A DNA stretch of 64,000 nt from Mytilus edulis (taxonomy: Eukaryota; Mollusca; Bivalvia; Mytilida; Mytilidae): assembly GCF_963676685.1 (NCBI RefSeq), contig NC_092353.1:4802207-4866206 (forward strand). The letters are read 5' to 3'. The notes under the pieces were generated by a model. That model was not told the DNA's origin. It was given only the letters and a program-made list of their open reading frames with translations, and ran no database searches. Below are positions 56,375 through 64,000 of the stretch, one piece after another; within the stretch, counting starts at the first letter, position 1, and each line of letters opens with the position of its first letter. Both the position numbers and the translations under genes were made by a program.

Positions 56375-56685
56375 TTTAAGTGAGCAAGCACAATCTTCAC
56401 TACTATAGGAATGAGATTTGATCGATACTTTAAAAGAAGTCTCTTTCGATGTAAACGTTGGGTGTCCTCGGCAGTGATTTTACGAATAACCGTTTTGTAC
56501 TCAAACAGTTTCTTTTTATCTAGCGGAGATAGTGTAACGACTCCATGTAAAATGTTGTATATACATTCTAGTAGGATCTTAAATTGTTCGTTATTCATCG
56601 TTTTTATCATTGCGAGTCTTTGCTGATCCTCAGCGGAAGCCAATAAGGATAAAAAATTAACGTGTCTAATCACTTGCTTACTCAT
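56371..56685 (-). CDS. Polinton-associated small basic protein, 104 aa
   Basis: ATG 56685, stop 56371-56373. It reads HVNFLSLLASAEDQQRLAMI, ILLECIYNILHGVVTLS, LDKKKLFEYK and LHRKRLLLKYRSNLIPIVV. This pattern (short helical N-terminal part, a 'YNIL.G.v.L...kk' block, basic stretch, hydrophobic end) matches a small protein family I associate with Polinton and adinto-like clusters. Function unknown; a core or packaging protein is conceivable. It is the first gene of a two-gene unit with the 229-aa protein (ATGA overlap). Confidence 0.6.
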   Translation of the reverse strand: MSKQVIRHVNFLSLLASAEDQQRLAMIKTMNNEQFKILLECIYNILHGVVTLSPLDKKKLFEYKTVIRKITAEDTQRLHRKRLLLKYRSNLIPIVVKIVLAHLK

Positions 56686-57267
56686 AGCTTTTTAAGTATT
56701 ATTTCGGAAGAAAAACCACACAGTTCTCTCCAATGAATATATTTGTTCTAAGTAAATAAAGTTTGTGTGTGTGAGCGCTCTAATCAAGGTGTTTGGAAAG
56801 GTAAAAGTGAATGATCTCCCTTTGACATGGTTTGAGTTCTTCTTTTTTCGCATATCGTTGAAATCAAAGTTTTAGTTCGAGTTTTATATGTTTGATACAA
56901 ACGTATATTTTTTTATTTGGTTTGTTTTTGGTTGTGTTTAAGTTTTGATGAAAAACATTTAATTAAATGAATGTTTACCACTCTTGCACAAAATTTCCAA
57001 GTTGGTTTTCAAACTTAATAAATTACATGAAAGCAGGTAAATGACCAGCAACAATGTAAAAAAAAAACTTAAAAAAATGCACCAGTTCTATAACGAAGAA
57101 ATTTTAAAAGACGAACAGGAAGAAAAAAAAAACAACAAGTAAAAGAATTATATTTGAATGTTTATTAGACAAATAGAAATATTAAACACAGAAAAAGAAA
57201 TGTCATATAATGTGGTTGTGTCATAACATAATCTAAATAGGACAAAATACAACAAACAGTATTAGGT
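56686..57267. other. Polinton intergenic region
   Basis: No ORF. The motif 'gagcgctctaatcaaggtgtttgg' region near 56774 resembles 'aagcgctctagttaagga' near 57293, so a short regulatory or repeat sequence may be duplicated around the nested transposon. Confidence 0.35.
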
Positions 57268-57360
57268 ATTAGTCCATCAGCTAGTTTTCAAAAGCGCTCT
57301 AGTTAAGGAGTTTGTGTTACACCCCAGGGTACCGCGATTTTTTTTGATAGAGTTCAACTT

Positions 57361-58335
57361 CAGTATCTTATTAATAAAATACAAGGTGTTAGACCAAAAA
57401 TAAAGTGTCCAAAAGAGGTTTAAAAACGTCCCTTACAATGGTCCCCTTATTTAGCTATCGAGACTAAGTAATTTGTAATTAAAATTTTTAATATTAAGCG
57501 ATTGAAAAAAAATAAAGTATAGGTTAAAACAACTAAAACAGATATAAAACTATCATATTTAATGTAAAACTAAAGATTTTTTGTTTTAAAAAAGTGTGTA
57601 TTTACATTACAAACAATCCGATTTTTTGGGTTAAAATTAAGGCATATTTTCTCATTTCATGAAGAAATTCGTAATACAATTATCCGTTTTTGTGAATAAA
57701 ACTTTAAAATTGACCAGTATGCAATGTTTAAACTATTTACAGTATGTATATATGGTCTAAAATATGAATTATTCAATAAAACATAATGTACGTGCAAATA
57801 CTCGTAAAATACCGGAAATCATCAAATTACCGTCTTCGATTCAGTCGACAATATATTCATACCTGAGTGCACATATACGCACTTTAAGCTTATCAATTTG
57901 CAACTGAAAACAAACATTTAATTATCGATTATATTGTTTTTGTGAGTCAAATTATTTTATAAAGTAAATGTGTAACAAAATATTTATGAAAAAATTACAA
58001 ATTAAAGTTAATTTTTAGCGTTTTGAAAAGGTGCACTCTATCGAACTCAATAAAGGTGTGCTTTTTTACATTTTGTGTTTTAGCTATGTGGTGATTGAGT
58101 TAAGATTGTTAGTCATTCGATCGATAAACATTGCTTTGAACGTAGGTCAAATAGTCAGTTGGGGAATTTGTTAAGACTTTTTACTTTCGTTGGCACACAA
58201 TTATGTCGATTTGACATACCATCTGGTTATTATTTATTTTCTTTTCGTAATATATACATTGTTCCTCATTTGATAGTGCTTTTTATCATTTTTCTTTCCT
58301 TCTTGATTGGATATATTGGTTCACTATTGTTTTAT
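57361..58335. other. Non-coding left part of the nested transposon
   Basis: AT-rich, no protein-like frame until about 58336. Confidence 0.4.
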
Positions 58336-61300
58336 AAATTTTGTACATATTGTCACACTACATGTGCTTTTATAACAGTCATTTGGAAACGGTTTGGCGA
58401 TGCAGGGCTGGGCGCTCTCCTGTTGGAGTCTGGAGTTATTGGGTCAGGTTCTTTGACTGGTGTATTTGAAGGTAAACATTATAATCGAGCGCTGCGATTG
58501 CTCAAAATTGTTTTTGAAGCTTTTGAACGATTACGTTGGGAAGCATTTGGTTCTTGGCTCAATTCAAATGATGAGAATGAATTTCTCGATCCTAATTTTC
58601 AGCATCTGTTCTGTCAATCTAAGCTCAAATCAGACAAAATTTAACAGAAAACAACTTAAAAACCTTGCTAATTTCACCTTATGTTGGTAAACTATTTGAG
58701 GCCTTTAGTGTTTATTGCAATCTAAGTGAGGAACTAATGAAAAAGTTCTGGAATTCTTACATAGAAATGGTCGAACTTTTATTGGTATTTATAAGAGCAA
58801 CAAGGGAAGGTAATTAGAAACTTCATTTGGCATGTGTTGAAAAAATGTTACCATGGTTTTTCGCATATTACGTCAAAACTATTCCCGATACATGTCAGTC
58901 TATTTGCTTCATATGCAAAATCTGCCAAATACATATCCTGATGCCCATGTATATCTTTCATCTGGTGGTTTTTGTGTTCAGAGAAGCTCTCATGGATTTT
59001 CTAGATCTCCAGTTGACCAAACAATCGAGCAAACGTTGAACAGAGATACCAAAACAAGAGATGGCGTTGTTGGTTTCAGTTTGAATAAAGGTTCTGTTAA
59101 ACGTTGGTTGCTAAATGCACATGAAAGAGCTTCAATATCATCAAAATGTCGAGATTTGGCATGAATAGTTAATCCTGAAACATCCACACAAACAGAACTT
59201 GACAAAACTCGAATGAAATGAGATGAAACTGACGTTTTGAAATTGGTTCAAACACTGAAAAGGTGGACAAACCCATTTGAGACATCTGAGCAGCTATCAG
59301 GCTTGTCATCGGGCACTGTTTCTTCCTCTGAATTAATGTGCGACGCCTATAAAAAGGGAAAGTTTTGCATCAGACAATTTCATCAGTGAACGGCTTGTTC
59401 AAAAGTCTATCGGCATTTTCAAACCAATTAAAAGACAATCATTGCTTACATTTTCAACAAAGGAAATAAAAGGTAAGCAGTTAATAACTGATATATGAAC
59501 AACAACACATTGAAAGTAGATATAGAGTAATAGCACAGACAAGACAGTTGGATATGCGAGAGGTCCTCAAGTTTGAATAAGGTCCTCTTCCATAGTCTCT
59601 TGCAAATAAAGGCAACAGTAGTATACCGCTGTTCAAAACTCATAAATCCAGGGACAAAAAACAAAATCGGGGTAACAAACTAAAACCGAGGGAAACGCAT
59701 TAAATATAATAGAACAACGACATAACACCGAAACGTAACACACACAGAAACGGACCAATCATCAGACAAAACACCACGAGAATAACAAATATAACAAGAA
59801 AACCAAATACATGAATTTGGGATAGACAAGTACCGTGCCACGTCTGATACCAATATCTCAAAAATAAGAGAAAACACAAACGACTCAACGTTAAAATGCA
59901 ACACACACAGAAACGAACAATAATATAACAATGGCCATCTTCCTGATTTGGTACAGGACACTTTTAAAGGGGAATAAAAGTGGTGGGTTGAACCTGGTTT
60001 TGTGGCATGCCAAACCTCGCAAACGTTGATGGTACACTAGTAAAGACAAATAAATCTGTCCTTGCTGGTCTTTTAGAAAAGGGCGTTGAACAAATGCAAG
60101 CTATTCCTGATGAAAGCAAGCATGTGGATATTTGATGGCATGGCAGTCATTCAATCAATCACAAGGATACCAAGTACTTTTTCTGTTTGGCAAATGTTGT
60201 TTTTAAAACCATCCTTTCAGTTTCAAATAGAGCTCCCCGCATTGATTTTGTCACTGATCAGTATCCCACAATATCCATAAAAAAAATTAGAACGGGATCA
60301 CAGGTCCTTGGGAGGGCAAATCATAACAATAATTTCGAGACCATCACAATCGTGTCCTGGGCAATGGAAGAAATTGTTGTCAGTTGGTAGAAACAAAGTT
60401 GCTCTTGTTTAATCCTTGTGTCGAAATGGAGTAAACAATCCTATAGATTTTATACACTTGAAGGAATAGATTTATTTGTATCACTGTTGAAAATGAAATA
60501 ATGACAAGTGTAAAATGCACTGAGCTTCTAAGCAAACAGGAAGAAGCCGACACAAAAATGTTTCTTCGTGCAAAACACGCAGCTGACAAAGGTTACGATC
60601 CCATTGTAATAAAATCAATCAGATGTGGAAGTTTTGGCCTGCTATTTTCGGAATCGCATCAGTTCAAATATTATTCTTCTGATAGGTACGTCTTCCAAAT
60701 GCAGATTATTAAATGTGCAATCAATGTGCGCAAAAATGGGGGAGAATGTTTGTAGAGCACTGACAGGATTTCCCGCCTTTAGTGGTTGTGATTCAGTTAG
60801 TGCTTTGTCTGGTAAGGGAAAAAGCAAAGCATTTGGCGTTTTGAATCGTTCAGTGGAGTTTTCAGAAGGTCTATCCCGTTTTGGTGAATATTTTAAAGAG
60901 GTAGGTGAAGAACTGTCAAAACACTCGAGAGGTTTTTGTGTGCTATATATGGATACGATTATAATAACATCAATGAATTCAGATTTGTTTTGCTATGCAA
61001 AAAACATTCATTGTCATCTACTGACCCAACAAAAGATGCAATGTTAAAGCACATCAAACGATTCAACATTCAGGCAAAGATTTGGAAATCTACTCTATAA
61101 CACAACACTGTTCCATCGCCAAACAACCCTGATTGGATTGTTAAGAACGATTTGATCAGCATCAATTGGATAGACCAACCGCCAGCGTTAGATGCTTTAT
61201 TGATACTGATAAGCTGTTCATGTATAGCTGCGTTGGTTGTGCCACCAAAAGATGTTCATGTATTCCACACGGTTTATCCTGTACAGATGGCTGCAAATAT

Positions 61301-61432
61301 ACAAGTGATTGTAGCAACAAGAATAATCAAATCGTTGATATGGCTGACGATGACGACGAAGATGATAAAGATGATGGTGATGATGATTCGGTAGATGGCG
61401 TTGACGAAAATGAAGATGATTCTATGGATTGA
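58336..61432 (+). pseudogene. Degraded transposon protein with PIN-like and Cys-rich domains
   Basis: The pieces lie in several frames. They are: FGDAGLGALLLESGVIGSGS, GKHYNRALRLLKIVFEAFER (58390-58560); ENEFLDPNFQHL; MVELLLVFIRATREG (about 58760); SRYMSVYLLHMQNLP and PVDQTIEQTLNRDTKTRDG (58870-59070); EEADTKMFLRAKHAADKGYD then after a frame change DVEVLACYF (60540-60650), an acidic pattern like a PIN-type nuclease core; GFPAFSGCDSVSALSGKGKS (about 60760); and a final Cys-rich block CVGCATKRCSCIPHGLSC (61220-61290) before an acidic tail. I recognise this as a large, poorly characterised family common in molluscs and cnidarians. Multiple stops and frameshifts plus an inserted repeat make it a pseudogene. 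The nuclease reading is inference from motif spacing. Confidence 0.65.
59607..60018 (+). repeat. 412-bp mussel repeat inserted with GCAAA duplication
   Basis: Flanked by GCAAA at 59602-59606 and 60019-60023. Removing it and one copy rejoins SLAN and VDGTL in the host frame. Landmarks are 'aggcaacagtagtataccgc', 'gggataacaaacta'-type sequence, 'acacacacagaaacggacca', 'atgaatttgggatagacaag', 'ccatcttcctgatttggtac' and 'gggttgaacctggttttgtg'. The five-base duplication and no obvious TIR leave its class open. Confidence 0.85.
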
Positions 61433-62076
61433 CCTTCTTCATGACCTTAAAAAGTGGTGATTCTGTTGTTAAAAGATCTTTAATATAGATCTTGAAACCC
61501 TGACAGTTCTTTTATTTTTTTAGTACTATGTGTGTTTTTCAATAATGACTGTGATATACATTGTTTATGTTTGTGTTTGCCATTGATTCCATGTTTTTTT
61601 CCCTTTCTTACCTTTGAAGTTTGTTCAACTGCATTTAGTTACTTGATGCTCTATGTTTCAATGTAAAAATTTTACCTTTTTTATCAAGAAAACTAGTATG
61701 TATGCTTTGGTTCATTCAACATCATGCATTTTGGATATAACCCTCCCCCTTTTTGTCTTGGTCCTATACGATTTAAAAATTAAATACAAATTAGCCTCCG
61801 TATCAATAAGATATGATTTGTTCAACTTAATAAGGGTAATTGTACCGAATACTTGGTTATTTTTTCTTTTTTCTGTATATATGTGTGAAACAAAATTTTT
61901 GATATACTCTTAAATAAGACCCCTTTTAACCCCTTTTGGACACTTTTTCAAAAGTCTAACACCTCTTAAAATATTCTTCAGACATTACTCTTTAGACTTA
62001 TACTAAAAAATTGCGGTACCCGGGGGTGTAACACAGAACTGAAATTTTGCCTTACCAGCTGATGGACTATATGAAT

Positions 62077-63393
62077 TTAGTGTTCTACTTTGATCTGACG
62101 ATTTTCCGTTATTTCAAAATAGCCAGAGTTTTCGGCTACAATGAGTAAAGAGACAGTTTCTGGTAAGGGTGATGCAAAATGACATTCAAGTCTTACTTTT
62201 CCTTGCTTTACCAGTGACAGATAGTTGGCATCTGAAAAGTGAGGTTGTAAATCAAAACAGAATAAAGCATATCCATTGTTGAAGTCCGATCTAGTTATTT
62301 CATTCCCCGCATCTCCGCCCCACTTTCCACAGTTTTCAAACATTTTAACGTATGCTGCAACATTTGTTGCACCCTTGTCTTCGTTGAATTGTAGTTTCAA
62401 AGGAATTCCATCTACAGGAACTCCATCACAGTACAAAGTTATTTGTTGCAAGTCAAAATGTTGAAAATTCCACGGATTAAGTTGATAATCACCGTTCACG
62501 GCGTTTGTCGAAGTTAGACCCATGATGATTCGTTTTGGTTTCACGTCTTGGAAAATGTTCTCCAACACTGCATTCGTACTACCCATCATGAGAGTAATAT
62601 GTTTCATTACTGTTTTTGTATAGGGATATTTAGCATTCGTTGATTTCAATGCTTCCGAATGAGCAAAAATGATAGCTGGATTGACCTTAATTTTACACAC
62701 TTTAACGACAATATCTTCAATGACAACATCATAGTCCGCATCGTCTTCGCTTGACATTAGACAAAAACTCGGTCTACTTCTGAAAAGTTTCAATTTTACT
62801 TCAACCATATTTAATAAGTAACGATCCATTTCAAAAAGATCGTGAAACAACATTCCTTCCATATCAAGGCTCTTAGAATTACCTATCAGTTTTTTCCTTT
62901 CGTAAAGACCCGTGTTAGTATCAAATGAGTCCATGTGTCCACTTCTGTCCTTATAAAACAACACACTCGTTAGTTGTGATGCTTTTGCATCTTGTCCATA
63001 ATCGAGTAGCGTTTTCATCATGCATTTGTACGCGTAGTTGGTATTACTTGATGATACCAGTGAACCTTGTAGGTAACAGTCGACCTGAGAAAAAAGTGCA
63101 TAGAAAAATCCATTTACTGGTGCCACCTTTGAATCTATAGCAATATTGTCTCCATTGCTATGTTTTACACGCAACTTAACATACAGTTTCGACCGTCTGA
63201 GATCGATGTATTCTAGTCCGTTCTGGGCACACAAATTAAATTCTATTGGGTTGTAGGCTGTTACTTGTGATGTAGGCCGACATTCTTCATACGAAATTGA
63301 CTCAACTCCTAACTGGTATGGAGGTATCTCGAAAACTTCTAATTGTGACGGAATAGCTTCTGTGAAGTTGTTCTGTGATGTTAGTAAAGCCAT
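62077..63393 (-). CDS. Polinton-type capsid protein (F54H12.2-like), 438 aa
   Basis: Start chosen at ATG 63393 (MALLTSQNNF), three bases after the upstream stop; the longer open frame to 63450 overlaps the upstream gene. Blocks are FEIPPYQLGVESISYEE, PIEFNLCAQNGLEYIDLRRS, LYVKLRV, PVNGFFYALFSQVDCYLQG, LDYGQDAKASQLTSVLFYKD, MEGMLFHDLFEMDRYLLN, YPYTKTVMKHITL, FQHFDLQQITLYCDGV and YALFCFDLQPHF. This is the pattern of the invertebrate proteins annotated F54H12.2-like, which I associate with Polinton virion jelly-roll proteins; the length suits a double jelly-roll major capsid. In an active element it would build the icosahedral shell. No stop or frameshift is seen. The capsid role is family knowledge, not shown here. 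Confidence 0.72.
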   Translation of the reverse strand: MALLTSQNNFTEAIPSQLEVFEIPPYQLGVESISYEECRPTSQVTAYNPIEFNLCAQNGLEYIDLRRSKLYVKLRVKHSNGDNIAIDSKVAPVNGFFYALFSQVDCYLQGSLVSSSNTNYAYKCMMKTLLDYGQDAKASQLTSVLFYKDRSGHMDSFDTNTGLYERKKLIGNSKSLDMEGMLFHDLFEMDRYLLNMVEVKLKLFRSRPSFCLMSSEDDADYDVVIEDIVVKVCKIKVNPAIIFAHSEALKSTNAKYPYTKTVMKHITLMMGSTNAVLENIFQDVKPKRIIMGLTSTNAVNGDYQLNPWNFQHFDLQQITLYCDGVPVDGIPLKLQFNEDKGATNVAAYVKMFENCGKWGGDAGNEITRSDFNNGYALFCFDLQPHFSDANYLSLVKQGKVRLECHFASPLPETVSLLIVAENSGYFEITENRQIKVEH

Positions 63394-63395
63394 TT

Positions 63396-63773
63396 TTAAT
63401 TCATGTACTCTGAAAAAACGTCTCGTTTTGGTTCTCTTTTCTTTTTGCATACACCAACTCCACTGCTGGTTGCCTTATGACTGGTCTTTCGTTTACGTTT
63501 TTTTCCTTTTATATGCAAACCCTCATCTTCTAAAGACTCTTTAGCCATTTCGACCATTTGCGCACTTGGACTAACTAGATGAATATTGTACTTTTCATTA
63601 GATTTCGACGAGGTTGACGGCGATTTTTGATTTTCAATAGGTATCATAAAAGACCCATTACGTCCGGTATTTTTAATGTGCGTTATATACGTTTTGTTAT
63701 TCCCCTGCACAACATTTTCATAATATTTCGACCACTTCTCCATGCTTGGAATGTACATTTTGTCTGCATTCAT
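63396..63773 (-). CDS. Polinton basic protein (MYIPS...KW family), 125 aa
   Basis: The start ATG is 63773, giving MNADKMYIPSMEKWSKYYE. A GTG-led longer frame (63782) is less likely because this ATG overlaps the upstream stop as ATGA. The N-terminal part is conserved-looking (YIPSMEKW, YYENVV). The centre is Ser/Pro-rich (KSPSTSSKSNEK). The C-terminal part is strongly basic (KGKKRKRKTSHK, CKKKREPKRD). Similar small proteins sit directly upstream of the capsid gene in Polinton-like clusters. A DNA-condensing or virion-core role is plausible from the charge, as inference. Stop TAA at 63396-63398, three bases before the capsid ATG. Confidence 0.65.
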   Translation of the reverse strand: MNADKMYIPSMEKWSKYYENVVQGNNKTYITHIKNTGRNGSFMIPIENQKSPSTSSKSNEKYNIHLVSPSAQMVEMAKESLEDEGLHIKGKKRKRKTSHKATSSGVGVCKKKREPKRDVFSEYMN

Positions 63774-64000
63774 CGTTGACACTTCCCCTTTCTTTTTCTA
63801 ATATGTAGTGTACAGGACAAACGTTGATTTAAAAATGACGCTTGTTCTCCACTTTCGTCGAAAATATGTATTTCTAAGTCGCGGATTTCAGTTTTTTTCA
63901 CAGGTACGAAAATAGGGTTAGAAAAAACGTAATTCCAAGTATTGTTTGGTGTAGGAAATACACGTCGTAAAAGTGAAAACTCATTGTGAAACAGACTTAC
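63770..64000 (-). CDS. Penton/minor-capsid-like protein, C-terminal part (partial)
   Basis: The frame is open from the window edge to TGA at 63770-63772. It includes NYVFSNPIFVPVKKTEIRDL, EIHIFDESGEQASFLN and SCTLHIRKRKG. A VPV block, an 'I.I.D..G....F' strand and a final LH.RK strand are typical of the end of the Polinton single jelly-roll minor capsid (penton) protein. The start lies outside the window. The ATGA overlap with the next gene supports co-expression. Confidence 0.6.
   Translation of the reverse strand, partial: VSLFHNEFSLLRRVFPTPNNTWNYVFSNPIFVPVKKTEIRDLEIHIFDESGEQASFLNQRLSCTLHIRKRKGKCQR

Larger units (their letters stand above)
57268..62073 (+). mobile_element. 4.8-kb transposon nested in the Polinton-like element
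   Basis: Two matching inverted blocks occur at each end: TAGTCCATCAGCT (57269; inverted at 62060-62073), then after 20-30 bp TGTGTTACACCCC followed by 'gggtaccgc.attttt' (57313; inverted at about 62005-62036). The flanks allow a TAT duplication, which is weak. It lies just after the stop of the capsid-type gene. It encodes a degraded multi-domain protein on plus (58336-61432) with a further repeat inserted at 59607. I cannot name the superfamily. Confidence 0.7.
54780..64000 (-). mobile_element. Maverick/Polinton-like element, left part, continues past window
   Basis: All five frames assigned to it are on the minus strand: penton-like, basic protein, capsid-type protein, then after a nested transposon two smaller proteins. 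Two of the junctions are four-base ATGA overlaps. I recognise the gene types from Polinton gene sets. Hallmark genes (DNA polymerase B, integrase, ATPase, protease) are not in the window and would be expected to the right of 64000. Confidence 0.65.

Overview
The window looks like repeat-dense nuclear DNA of a bivalve mollusc, most likely a mytilid mussel. It is AT-rich, has no operon-like host genes and no rRNA, and carries several interspersed families I associate with Mytilus genomes (the hammerhead-bearing repeat, the 'caatgagacaactctccatcc' repeat, the 'gtcaggagcct' tail). The species call is an inference from remembered repeat motifs, not from a search. Almost everything that can be named is mobile DNA, much of it nested. 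I see no confidently host gene; the best candidate is one short first-exon-like segment near 39.55 kb.

Layout. 0-3 kb: a foldback element of ~180-bp units, interrupted by a 1,305-bp TA-duplicating element. 6.4-8.9 kb: tandem repeats with three recognisable hammerhead ribozymes, one interrupted downstream by a 770-bp inverted-repeat element. 8.9-11.2 kb: two LINE fragments joined head to head. 12.8-15.1 kb: small inverted-repeat elements, one nested. 15.9-23.9 kb: a Naiad-type Penelope-like element (PLE) on the minus strand (GIY-YIG, CxC linker, reverse transcriptase), with a 5'-truncated tandem copy upstream, split by a 2.5-kb TAA-flanked element. 24.1-24.8 kb: a LINE endonuclease fragment. 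26.2-33.4 kb: a Harbinger transposon with a spliced transposase (+) and a converging Myb/SANT-like gene (-). 34.6-43 kb: mussel repeats, a split MITE, a 120-bp satellite with hAT-like insertions. 43.7-47.9 kb: a MULE whose transposase ends after its first catalytic Asp and whose interior is tandem repeat. 48.7-50.3 kb: a second PLE fragment and tRNA-derived SINEs. 51.4-54.8 kb: a second foldback element. 54.8 kb to the window end: one end of a Maverick/Polinton-like element with capsid-type genes, interrupted by a 4.8-kb transposon.

Main result. The Naiad reading frame contains four in-frame TGA codons where related proteins would be expected to carry Cys, against one TAA. A hairpin 54-116 nt after its stop codon has the layout of a type 2 SECIS element: an AUGA/UGAU quartet, a 12-nt spacer, AAA, and a small apical stem. 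It is identical in the tandem copy. This fits a selenoprotein-encoding Naiad, a class I recall being published for clams and spiders. Other strong observations are the 629-bp MITE that splits the Harbinger transposase inside one codon (removing it and the following intron restores a 343-aa frame), the hammerheads with a compensatory stem II change, and the four-base ATGA start/stop overlaps in the Polinton region.
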